Origin: Microbulbifer sp. YPW16
Lineage (GTDB): Bacteria; Pseudomonadota; Gammaproteobacteria; Pseudomonadales; Cellvibrionaceae
Length of the DNA: 64,000 bases
Reading direction: 5' to 3'
NCBI RefSeq assembly: GCF_021290385.1
Contig: NZ_CP089928.1
Span: 3,800,001-3,864,000, forward strand
Part shown: piece by piece, positions 34,688 through 42,779 of the stretch
Position numbering within the stretch: the stretch's first letter is position 1
How the letters are laid out: every line of letters begins with the position of its first letter
Made by a program: the position numbers and the translations under genes
The notes under the pieces: model-generated
The model's database searches: none
What the model saw: the letters and a program-made list of their open reading frames with translations, nothing else
Told to the model about the DNA's origin: nothing

Positions 34688-35045
34688 ACTCTCACTTCCG
34701 GGCTGGTTGCTGCGGGTTCGTCAATTCCCGGGTGATCCGGGAGGCGCGCTATTGTAGCGGATTCGGCTGCCCCGGGCACAACCGGGGCCGGCCGGGATGC
34801 CAGCTGTCGGCTTTTTGGCTTCCCGGGCCCGGTTGAATATGGTATAAAGCGCGCCGCTCTGGGCCGCCGTGCCCGGGCTTTCACCATTTAAGACTAACGT
34901 CTCACATACACCGGCACATGCGCCTGGGTGTTCCCGAGTGGCCTCGCAAGGGGTGCAAGGGGATTGGTGCATGGGGTGTGTGGAGGATATAACCCGGGAA
35001 GTGTCCGCCGCAGGATGGCCGCTTCCGTAGATATTGAGGTTTACT
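34688..35045 (+). promoter_or_regulatory. rpsB promoter and long leader
   Basis: The 358-base gap between map and rpsB holds TTGGCT at 34815-34820, a 17-base spacer and TATGGT at 34838-34843, a reasonable sigma-70 promoter (TATAAA at 34843-34848 is an alternative). Transcription from it leaves a leader of about 190 bases before rpsB. Leaders of this size upstream of rpsB in gammaproteobacteria bind S2 for feedback control; I infer the same but cannot fold it reliably. GGAAG at 35018-35022 could pair with CTTCC near 35023-35028 region. Confidence 0.4.
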
Positions 35046-35792
35046 ATGCCGCAAGTCAGCATGCGCGATATGCTGCAGGCTGGTGTCCATTTTGGCCACC
35101 AGACCCGCTACTGGAACCCGAAGATGGGTCAATACATCTTTGGCGCCCGCAACAAGATTCACATCGTCAACCTGGAGCACACTGTGCCGGCCTTCAATGA
35201 GGCCCTGCAGGTGATCAAGGGTATGGCGGCCCAGAAAAAGCAGGTACTGTTCGTTGGCACCAAGCGCGCCGCGCAGAAGTCCATCCGCGAGCAGGCTGAG
35301 CGCTGTGGCATGCCCTACGTCAGCAACCGCTGGCTGGGTGGCATGCTCACCAACTACAAGACCATCCGCGCCTCCATCAAGCGCTACCGCGACCTCGAAG
35401 CCCAGTCCAAAGACGGTACTTTCGACAAGCTGACCAAGAAAGAAGCCCTGATGCGCAGCCGCACTATGGATAAGCTCGAGCGTTCCATCGGTGGTATCAA
35501 GGACATGGGTGGCCTGCCGGACGCACTGTTCGTGATCGACGTAGAGCACGAGCGCATTGCCATCCAGGAAGCCAACAAGCTGGGCATCCCGGTTATCGCC
35601 GTGGTTGATACCAACAGCGACCCGGAGGGTGTTGACTACGTGATCCCCGGTAACGACGACGCCATCCGTGCGATCAAGCTCTACACCACTGCGGTGGCCG
35701 ACGCTGTAGTGGCGGGCGTTGCCGAAGCTGGTGGCAGCGCTGCTCAGAATGAGTACGTCGAAGCGAGTGACGACGAGGCCGCTGCGGAGTAA
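35046..35792 (+). CDS. rpsB: 30S ribosomal protein S2
   Basis: 248 residues from the ATG at 35046, with TTGAGGTTTACT upstream. S2 signatures: [83 protein letters not shown] and [27 protein letters not shown]. The acidic C-terminal tail (ASDDEAAAE) is usual. It starts the translation and envelope gene run and is followed by a terminator-like hairpin before tsf. Confidence 0.98.
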   Translation: MPQVSMRDMLQAGVHFGHQTRYWNPKMGQYIFGARNKIHIVNLEHTVPAFNEALQVIKGMAAQKKQVLFVGTKRAAQKSIREQAERCGMPYVSNRWLGGMLTNYKTIRASIKRYRDLEAQSKDGTFDKLTKKEALMRSRTMDKLERSIGGIKDMGGLPDALFVIDVEHERIAIQEANKLGIPVIAVVDTNSDPEGVDYVIPGNDDAIRAIKLYTTAVADAVVAGVAEAGGSAAQNEYVEASDDEAAAE

Positions 35793-35840
35793 TCCGCAGG
35801 GCACAGCGGTGTAACACTGAACCGTTACGCTGCCAATCGG

Positions 35841-35870
35841 AAAGGGGCCCCTCGACTGGCCCCTTTTTTT
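35841..35870 (+). terminator. Attenuating terminator between rpsB and tsf
   Basis: AAAGGGGCC, loop of 8, GGCCCCTTTTTTT in the 119-base rpsB-tsf gap. It is a strong intrinsic terminator; since tsf has no obvious separate strong promoter here, it probably lowers rather than stops read-through. Confidence 0.85.
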
Positions 35871-35911
35871 CAAATCCTATTCATTAGCGAACGAACCCCG
35901 AGGATTGAATC

Positions 35912-36775
35912 ATGGCGATTACCGCGTCTATGGTAAAAGAACTGCGCGAGCGCACCGGCCTGCCGATGATGGAGTGCAAGAAAGCACTGAACGAAGCCGA
36001 TGGCGATATCGAGAAGGCGATCGAAGACCTGCGTAAAGCCTCTGGCCTGAAAGCCGCCAAGAAAGCCGGCCGCACTGCTGCTGACGGTGTTGTGGCTGCA
36101 AAGGTAGCCGACGATGGAAGCTACGGCGTGCTGGTTGAAGTCAATTCCGAGACCGACTTCGTTGCCCGCGATGACAACTTCAACGGCTTTGTACAGAAGG
36201 TTGTGGAGAAGGCTTTCGCCGAGCGCCAGGAAGATGTCGCTGCCCTGATGGAAGGCGAGCTGGAATCTGCACGCGAAGCACTGGTACAGAAGATCGGTGA
36301 GAACATCGGTGTGCGTCGTGTCCAGGTTGTGGAAGCGCCGGTCGTGGGCGCCTACGTGCACTCCAACAACCGCATCGCTACCATCGTGGCCCTGAGCGGT
36401 GGCGAAGTTGAGCTGGCTCGCGAAGTGGCCATGCACGTGGCGGCGGTCAACCCGCAGGTCAACAAGCCGGAAGATATGCCGGCCGAGGTCCTGGAAAAGG
36501 AAAAGGACATCATCAAGGCCCAGCCCGATATGGAAGGCAAGCCGGCTGAAATCGTCGAGAAGATGATGGGTGGCCGTATCAAGAAGTTCCTGAAGGAAAA
36601 CAGCCTGGTAGAGCAGCCGTTCGTCAAGAACCCCGACGTAACCGTCGGCAAGCTGGTCAAGGATGCCGGTGCTGATGTTGTTTCCTTTGTCCGCTTCGAA
36701 GTGGGCGAGGGCATCGAGAAAGAAGAGGTGGACTTCGCTGCTGAAGTGGCCGCCCAGGTCAAATCTTCTTCCTGA
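35912..36775 (+). CDS. tsf: Elongation factor Ts
   Basis: 287 residues with GAGGATTG before the ATG. EF-Ts recycles EF-Tu from its GDP form. Seen: [22 protein letters not shown] (UBA domain), the core [10 protein letters not shown] that contacts EF-Tu, [13 protein letters not shown], and [20 protein letters not shown] in the C-terminal domain. Standard length and position after rpsB. Confidence 0.98.
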   Translation: MAITASMVKELRERTGLPMMECKKALNEADGDIEKAIEDLRKASGLKAAKKAGRTAADGVVAAKVADDGSYGVLVEVNSETDFVARDDNFNGFVQKVVEKAFAERQEDVAALMEGELESAREALVQKIGENIGVRRVQVVEAPVVGAYVHSNNRIATIVALSGGEVELAREVAMHVAAVNPQVNKPEDMPAEVLEKEKDIIKAQPDMEGKPAEIVEKMMGGRIKKFLKENSLVEQPFVKNPDVTVGKLVKDAGADVVSFVRFEVGEGIEKEEVDFAAEVAAQVKSSS

Positions 36776-36786
36776 TCGATACAATA

Positions 36787-36860
36787 CGGTCGCCCCATGG
36801 GGCGACCGGCTGCGGAGGGGTGCCTGCGGTGGGCTCATGGAGCTGCATCGCGGCACCCCT
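36787..36860. repeat. Palindrome and second stem upstream of pyrH
   Basis: CGGTCGCCCCATGGGGCGACCG (36787-36808) is a perfect 22 bp palindrome just after tsf. A second stem pairs GAGGGGTGCC (36815-36824) with GGCACCCCTC (36852-36861) around a 27-base loop that itself contains GCTCATGGAGC. Neither is followed by a T-run. They may mark an RNA processing site or pyrH leader. Confidence 0.45.
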
Positions 36861-36929
36861 CTGTGTAAATGACCGAAATTGTTGTAATGTTCGGCGGCAA
36901 TACCTGCCAGCGCTAGTGAGGACCAGAGG

Positions 36930-37667
36930 ATGCCCGGTGTAAAAGACCGCAAGTACAAGCGAATCCTGTTAAAGCTCAGCGGTGAGGAGCTGATGGGGGA
37001 CCAGGGGTTCGGGATCAGCCCCAAGGTGCTGGACAAGATGGCCCTGGAAATCGGCCAGCTGGTGGGGATCGGGGTCCAGGTGGGCCTGGTGATCGGCGGT
37101 GGCAACCTGTTCCGTGGCGCCGCGCTGCACGCCGCCGGGCTCGACCGGGTGACCGGGGATCATATGGGGATGCTGGCCACGGTGATGAATGCCCTGGCCA
37201 TGCGCGATGCCCTGGAGCGTTCCAATATCTCCTCCCGGGTAATGTCCTCGATCCAGATGAGTGGTATCGTCGACCACTATGACCGCAGGGCCGCTGTTCG
37301 TCACCTTGAGCGTGGCGAGGTGTTGATTTTTGCTGCCGGCACCGGCAACCCTTTCTTTACCACCGACTCGGCGGCGTGCCTGCGTGGTATAGAGATTGAG
37401 GCCGAGCTGGTGCTCAAGGCCACCAAGGTCGACGGCGTTTACTCAGCCGACCCGGTGCTGGACCCGTCGGCGACCCGCTATGAGCAGCTGACTTTTGACG
37501 AGGTCCTCGACAAGAAACTCGGCGTGATGGATTTAACCGCAATCTGCCTGTGCCGCGACAACAACATGCCCGTGCGGGTGTTCCGTATGGACAAGACCGG
37601 CGCACTGCTCAATATCGTGGTGGGCGGTGAAGAGGGCACGCTAATCGAAGAGGAAGAGAGACAGTGA
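36930..37667 (+). CDS. pyrH: UMP kinase
   Basis: 245 residues. Phosphorylates UMP to UDP. Amino-acid-kinase fold with [87 protein letters not shown] split across the core, and [21 protein letters not shown]. Its last bases overlap the frr start (GTGA). Confidence 0.98.
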   Translation: MPGVKDRKYKRILLKLSGEELMGDQGFGISPKVLDKMALEIGQLVGIGVQVGLVIGGGNLFRGAALHAAGLDRVTGDHMGMLATVMNALAMRDALERSNISSRVMSSIQMSGIVDHYDRRAAVRHLERGEVLIFAAGTGNPFFTTDSAACLRGIEIEAELVLKATKVDGVYSADPVLDPSATRYEQLTFDEVLDKKLGVMDLTAICLCRDNNMPVRVFRMDKTGALLNIVVGGEEGTLIEEEERQ

Positions 37668-38221
37668 TTGAAGATATCAAGAAAGATGCCAAGGTGCGCA
37701 TGAGCAAGGCGCTCGACGCCCTGGGCAGCAATTTCAATAAAATCCGTACCGGCCGTGCGCACCCGAGCATCCTGGACGGTATCCATGTCTCCTATTACGG
37801 TGCCGATGCCCCCCTGTCGCAGGTGGCCAACGTCAACGTAGAGGACGCCCGTACCCTGAGCGTCACTCCCTGGGAAAAGAACCTGGTGCCGGAGATCGAG
37901 AAAGCGATCATGAAGTCCGACCTGGGCCTGAACCCGAGCACTGCGGGTACCGTAATCCGTATCCCCATGCCGATGCTGACCGAGGAAACACGCAAGAACT
38001 TCATCAAGCAGGCCAAGAGCGAGGCGGAGACCGCACGTGTTTCCATCCGCAATATCCGCCGCGATGCGCTGGCGGACGTGAAGGCACTGGTCAAGGACAA
38101 GGAAATTTCCGAGGACGATGAGCGCCGCGCCAGTGACGACATCCAGAAGATTACGGACAAATTCGTGAGCGATGTGGATGCGGCCCTCGCGGCCAAAGAA
38201 AAGGACCTGATGGAAATCTGA
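37664..38221 (+). CDS. frr: Ribosome recycling factor
   Basis: 185 residues, GTG start overlapping the pyrH stop by four bases. RRF splits post-termination ribosomes with EF-G. Signatures: [64 protein letters not shown] and [21 protein letters not shown], then the helical end [12 protein letters not shown] [13 protein letters not shown]. Stop overlaps uppS start (TGATG). Confidence 0.98.
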   Translation: MIEDIKKDAKVRMSKALDALGSNFNKIRTGRAHPSILDGIHVSYYGADAPLSQVANVNVEDARTLSVTPWEKNLVPEIEKAIMKSDLGLNPSTAGTVIRIPMPMLTEETRKNFIKQAKSEAETARVSIRNIRRDALADVKALVKDKEISEDDERRASDDIQKITDKFVSDVDAALAAKEKDLMEI

Positions 38222-38982
38222 TGGCTTCCGGTGGTTCCCCCGAAGTGGTGTCCCGCGAGGGGCCCCGCCATATCGCCATCATCATGGATGGCAATGGCCG
38301 CTGGGCCGCCCGGCGCGGCCTGCCGCCCTCCGCCGGCCACAAGGCCGGCGTCGAGCGCATTCGCGACCTGGTCTCGGCCTGCAAGGACCGGGGGGTTGAG
38401 GCGCTCACCCTGTTTGCCTTTTCCAGTGAGAACTGGCAGCGCCCGCCCAAAGAGGTGGAGTTGCTGATGAGCCTCTTTTACTCCTACCTGCGCAAAGAAG
38501 CCCGGCGGATGGCCGATGAGGGTGTGCGGCTGCGGGTGATCGGCCGTCGCGACCGCCTCTCTCCACGCCTCCAGCGCGCCATCGCCGAAGCCGAGGACAT
38601 TACCCGCGACGGGACCCAGGGCAACCTGGTGATCGCGGCGGATTACGGCGGCCAGTGGGATATCGCCAACGCTGCACGGCAGCTCGCGGAGCAGGTGGCG
38701 GCCGGGGAGCGTACTCCGGATTCCATTAATGAACAGACACTGGCAGAGTATGTCCAGCTGGCTGACCTGCCGCCGGTGGACCTGCTGATTCGCTCCAGTG
38801 GCGAGCAGCGTATCAGCAACTTTATCCTGTGGCAGGCCGCGTATAGCGAGTTTTACTTCACAGAGACGCTGTGGCCGGAGTTTGGCGAGGCTGAACTGGA
38901 CGCGGCGATTGCAGCTTACTCCCGGCGCCACCGGCGCTTCGGTGGGCGCGACGATGATGACGGGCTGAAAGCGCAGGCCTGA
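38221..38982 (+). CDS. uppS: Undecaprenyl diphosphate synthase
   Basis: 253 residues. Adds eight isoprene units in cis to farnesyl diphosphate to make the C55 carrier for peptidoglycan and O-antigen. The catalytic Asp lies in HIAIIMDGNGRWAARRG; GHKAGVERIRDLV, TLFAFSSENWQRP, GRRDRL, DLLIRSSGEQRISNFILWQ and the conserved AYSEFYFTETLWPEF follow. One-base overlap with frr. Confidence 0.98.
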   Translation: MASGGSPEVVSREGPRHIAIIMDGNGRWAARRGLPPSAGHKAGVERIRDLVSACKDRGVEALTLFAFSSENWQRPPKEVELLMSLFYSYLRKEARRMADEGVRLRVIGRRDRLSPRLQRAIAEAEDITRDGTQGNLVIAADYGGQWDIANAARQLAEQVAAGERTPDSINEQTLAEYVQLADLPPVDLLIRSSGEQRISNFILWQAAYSEFYFTETLWPEFGEAELDAAIAAYSRRHRRFGGRDDDDGLKAQA

Positions 38983-39030
38983 CATCGGCTATAACCAGGC
39001 TACAAAAACAAGGCAATAAAGGGTTTTACG

Positions 39031-39876
39031 GTGCTAAAACAAAGAATAATTACCGCGCTGGTGTTGGTCGCCCTGTTTCTCGGCGCCCTGTTCCTGCTGC
39101 CCATCCAGTGGTTCACCCTGGCCACGGTTGCGGTCATCCTGCTGGGTGGCTGGGAGTGGGCCAACCTCTCGAATCTCAATCGCGCCCTGCGCTTCGTATT
39201 CCTGGCGGCCCTGGGCCTGGCCCTGATCGGTACGGCCGAGTACGTCTTTGCGATGGATTTCGCCAGTCCCGACACCGCTCGGGCGCGCCATATCCTGGCG
39301 GTGGCCTGCGGCTGGTGGGCGCTGGCGTTCCTGTGGGTGCAGAGCTATCCCGCCAGCGCCATGCTCTGGGGTAACCGCTGGGCGCGCGGCCTGATCGGCC
39401 TCGTGGTGCTGGTGCCGGCCTGGCTGTCGATGGTAATCCTGCGCGGCCAGGAACACGGTGCCTGGCTGGTCCTGTTTGTGGTCGCAGTGGTGGTGTCTGC
39501 CGACGTTGGTGCCTACTTCGTGGGGCGGCGTTTTGGCAAGCACAAGCTGGCCCGGGAAGTGAGCCCGGGTAAGTCCTGGGAGGGCTTTTTCGGCGGCCTG
39601 GCGGCGTGCCTGGTACTGGCGGTTGGCGTTTCCATCCTGCTCGACCTGCCCCTCAAGAACAGTGTGCTGTTCTCTTTCGGTATCCTGGTAACGGCGGTTG
39701 CCTCAGTGATTGGCGACCTGGTGGAGAGCATGTTCAAGCGCCACCGGGGGATCAAGGACAGCAGCCATATACTGCCGGGGCACGGCGGTATCCTGGATCG
39801 TCTCGACAGCCTCTCGGCGGCGTTGCCGGTATTTACCATGGCGGCGCTGGCGAGCGAATTACCCAAGTACCTGTAG
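39031..39876 (+). CDS. cdsA: Phosphatidate cytidylyltransferase
   Basis: 281 residues, GTG start with AAAGGG upstream. Membrane protein with about eight helices that makes CDP-diacylglycerol, the branch point of phospholipid synthesis. The family signature near the C-terminus is complete: SVIGDLVESMFKRHRGIKDSS, then ILPGHGGILDRLDSL with the metal-binding aspartate. DVGAYFVGRRFGKHKL and SPGKSWEGFFGG precede it. Confidence 0.97.
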   Translation: MLKQRIITALVLVALFLGALFLLPIQWFTLATVAVILLGGWEWANLSNLNRALRFVFLAALGLALIGTAEYVFAMDFASPDTARARHILAVACGWWALAFLWVQSYPASAMLWGNRWARGLIGLVVLVPAWLSMVILRGQEHGAWLVLFVVAVVVSADVGAYFVGRRFGKHKLAREVSPGKSWEGFFGGLAACLVLAVGVSILLDLPLKNSVLFSFGILVTAVASVIGDLVESMFKRHRGIKDSSHILPGHGGILDRLDSLSAALPVFTMAALASELPKYL

Positions 39877-39991
39877 CCGCCAGCATGTTGTCCCTGAAGT
39901 GTTTTTCTTCAAGGCAGCAGTGTGTGAACAACAGCAGTATCCCGGATAAAAGGCCCTGGACTGCGGGGCCTCAGAGGTAAACTGAAAGTCT

Positions 39992-41179
39992 ATGTATTCC
40001 CCGCAGCAGCAAGCCGTCACCGTCCTGGGCTCCACCGGCTCCATCGGTGTCAGCACCCTCGATGTCCTCGAGCGACACCCGCAGCGCTACAGCATCTTTG
40101 CGCTCACCGCCCGCGAGCGGGTGGAGGAGCTGGCCCAGCAGTGCCGCCGCTTTGCGCCCCGCTTCGCGGTGGTGGCCGACGAAGAGAAGGCGGGGCGGTT
40201 GCAGTCCATGCTCGCAGCGAGCGATTTGCAGACCGAAGTGCTGTGGGGGGTTGAGGGCCTCTGCCAGGTGGCGGCTGACTCCCGTGTGGATACGGTCATG
40301 GCCGCCATTGTCGGTGCGGCGGGGCTGCGTCCCACGCTGGCGGCCGTTGAGGCCGGCAAGCGGGTGCTGCTGGCCAACAAGGAGTCACTGGTCATGGCCG
40401 GCCCGGTTTTCACCCGGGCCCTGGCCGCCAGCGGCGCGGAGATGCTGCCCATCGACAGCGAGCACAACGCCATCTTCCAGTGCCTGCCCCAGCCGTGCGG
40501 TAGCCTGGAGGGAGCCGGGGTGGAGAAGATCCTGCTGACCGGGTCGGGCGGTCCCTTCCGGCGCCACCAACTGGACGACCTGCACCACGTGACCCCGGAT
40601 GAGGCCTGCGCTCATCCCAACTGGTCGATGGGGCGTAAGATTTCGGTGGATTCGGCCACCATGATGAACAAGGGCCTGGAGTTTATCGAGGCCTGCCTGC
40701 TGTTCAATGCCCGCCCGGAACAGATTGAGGTGGTGGTGCATCCTCAGAGTATCATTCACTCCATGGTGCAGTATCGCGACGGGTCGCTGCTGGCCCAGAT
40801 GGGTAACCCCGATATGCGTACCCCGATCGCGCACGCGCTGGCATTCCCGGAGCGGATTGACAGCGGCGTGGCGGCGCTGGACCTGATCGCCCAGGGGCGG
40901 CTGGATTTCGAGGCGCCGGACCTGCGGCGTTTCCCCTGTCTGCGGCTGGCGCGGGAAGCAATGGCCGCAGGCGGCAGTGCCCCGACGGTGCTCAATGCCG
41001 CCAATGAGGTGGCTGTAGATGCCTTCCTTGGTGGAAAACTGCCGTTCACCGGGATTCCGGCGGTGATCGAGCAGGTTATGGATTCTGTGCCAGCGGTTGA
41101 ACTGACCGGCCTGGATGCAGTCGAAAATGCGGATCGCCAGGCTCGCGCCCTGGCTCTCAAAGTGCTGGAGTCCGCCTGA
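39992..41179 (+). CDS. dxr: 1-deoxy-D-xylulose 5-phosphate reductoisomerase
   Basis: 395 residues. Second step of the MEP isoprenoid pathway, feeding UppS two genes upstream. NADPH loop [34 protein letters not shown], metal ligands in [52 protein letters not shown] split in the sequence, and [18 protein letters not shown]. The ribosome site (AGGTAA) is far, 12 bases away. Gap of 115 bases from cdsA shows no terminator. Confidence 0.97.
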   Translation: MYSPQQQAVTVLGSTGSIGVSTLDVLERHPQRYSIFALTARERVEELAQQCRRFAPRFAVVADEEKAGRLQSMLAASDLQTEVLWGVEGLCQVAADSRVDTVMAAIVGAAGLRPTLAAVEAGKRVLLANKESLVMAGPVFTRALAASGAEMLPIDSEHNAIFQCLPQPCGSLEGAGVEKILLTGSGGPFRRHQLDDLHHVTPDEACAHPNWSMGRKISVDSATMMNKGLEFIEACLLFNARPEQIEVVVHPQSIIHSMVQYRDGSLLAQMGNPDMRTPIAHALAFPERIDSGVAALDLIAQGRLDFEAPDLRRFPCLRLAREAMAAGGSAPTVLNAANEVAVDAFLGGKLPFTGIPAVIEQVMDSVPAVELTGLDAVENADRQARALALKVLESA

Positions 41180-41237
41180 GGCGGGCCGGTGCGTTGCGGG
41201 AGTCACCGGTGGGACTGGCATTAACTGACGGGTAGTT

Positions 41238-42593
41238 ATGGATCTGATTCAGACGGTCCTCTGGGCGCTGGTGGCGCTCGGGGTGCTGGTATCTTTTCAC
41301 GAGTTCGGGCATTTCCTGGTCGCGCGATTGTGCGGCGTCAGGGTGCTGCGCTTTTCCGTGGGCTTCGGTCGGCGGCTGATCTCGCGCTACGACCGCCATG
41401 GCACCGAATTCACTATTTCCGCTATTCCGCTCGGTGGCTACGTGAAGATGCTGGACGAGCGCGAGGGGGCAGTGCCACCCGGGCAGCTGGACCAGGCATT
41501 TAACCGCAAGAGCGTCTGGGCCCGCATTGCCATCGCCGCTGCCGGCCCCCTGGCGAACTTCCTGTTGGCGATCGTGCTGTTCTGGGCGGTGTTTATGGGC
41601 GGCACCGCCGGGCCGGTCCCGGTAGTGGGGGCAGTGGAGCCCGGCAGTATCGCCGCCCGTGCAGGCCTGGAAGAGGGCCAGGAGATCCTGGCCGTGGACG
41701 ACCAGCCGACCCCAACCTGGCAGGCGCTCAACTGGCGCCTGGCTAACCGGCTGGGGGATTCCGGTACCATAGAGTTCACCATTCGCTACCCGGATTCTGA
41801 ACTGGAGTACCACTCAGTGGCGGATATCGACCGCTGGCTGGCCGGACAGGAAGTGCCGGACCCGGTGGCCGAGGCCGGTCTCGAGCTGTGGAGACCCCCG
41901 ATCACGATGACCCTGGCCCAGGTAACTGCCGACAGCCCGGCCCGTGAGGCGGGAATGCAGGCCGGTGACCGCATCCTGACAACCGACAGTCGTATTTTCG
42001 AGACCTGGGAGGCGTGGACAGAGTACGTGCGCGCACGGGCGGGTGAGCCCCTGCAGGTGGAGGTGGAGCGAGACGGCGAGCGTGTCTCGCTGACAGTGAC
42101 GCCGGCCCCGGTAACACTCGACAGTGGCGAGGAGATCGGCCGGATCGGGGTCCTGCCGGTGGTTGAATCCTGGCCGGAAGACCGGGTTCGCACCTACCAC
42201 TACGGTATTGCGGGCGCGCTGGCCAAGGGGCTGCAGGAGACCTGGGACAAGACAGTATTTACCCTGAATAGCCTGAAGAAACTGGTGTTCGGGCAGCTAT
42301 CGACCAAGAACTTGAGCGGCCCTATCACCATTGCTAAAGTGGCCGGCACTTCGGCGGACGCCGGCTGGCAGTCTTTTCTGTCGCTGCTGGCGCTGCTCAG
42401 TATCAGTCTCGGGGTCCTAAACCTGCTGCCGATTCCGGTGCTGGACGGTGGCCACCTGCTCTATTACGGCATTGAGGCGGTCAAGGGCTCACCGGTGTCC
42501 GAGCGCGTGCAGGTGATTGGCCTGCAGGTGGGTATGGCGCTGGTACTGGGGATTATGGGGCTGGCGCTGTACAACGACATCCTGCGCCTGTAG
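41238..42593 (+). CDS. rseP: Site-2 zinc protease of the sigma-E pathway
   Basis: 451 residues, four membrane helices. Zinc site HEFGHFLVARL near residue 22 and the second motif NLLPIPVLDGGHLLYYG near 400 define the S2P protease; two PDZ domains lie between (about 110-190 and 200-285: GSIAARAGLEEGQEILAV and DSPAREAGMQAGDRIL). RseP trims RseA to release sigma-E when outer-membrane proteins misfold. It precedes bamA, a sigma-E-linked gene, as in relatives. Confidence 0.97.
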   Translation: MDLIQTVLWALVALGVLVSFHEFGHFLVARLCGVRVLRFSVGFGRRLISRYDRHGTEFTISAIPLGGYVKMLDEREGAVPPGQLDQAFNRKSVWARIAIAAAGPLANFLLAIVLFWAVFMGGTAGPVPVVGAVEPGSIAARAGLEEGQEILAVDDQPTPTWQALNWRLANRLGDSGTIEFTIRYPDSELEYHSVADIDRWLAGQEVPDPVAEAGLELWRPPITMTLAQVTADSPAREAGMQAGDRILTTDSRIFETWEAWTEYVRARAGEPLQVEVERDGERVSLTVTPAPVTLDSGEEIGRIGVLPVVESWPEDRVRTYHYGIAGALAKGLQETWDKTVFTLNSLKKLVFGQLSTKNLSGPITIAKVAGTSADAGWQSFLSLLALLSISLGVLNLLPIPVLDGGHLLYYGIEAVKGSPVSERVQVIGLQVGMALVLGIMGLALYNDILRL

Positions 42594-42779
42594 CGCAGCT
42601 GGTTTATTGGTCCCGCCCGGGCTACCGGGAGGGACAGCCCCCCAGGGGGCGCGGAGGGGCCTGCCGGCAAGGCGGCTCCCCGAGAGATCCCCCTGCCATA
42701 GGCGGTGCGGGACCAGGCCGGGCAGGGTTGCATTCTCCCGGCCCAGTGGAATTGCGAATAAATACTTTGGAACTGGTTA

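Noticed and set aside
34860..35045. tRNA-like element in the rpsB leader
   Set aside because: The sequence does not close into a cloverleaf with a T-loop; it is better explained as an mRNA leader.
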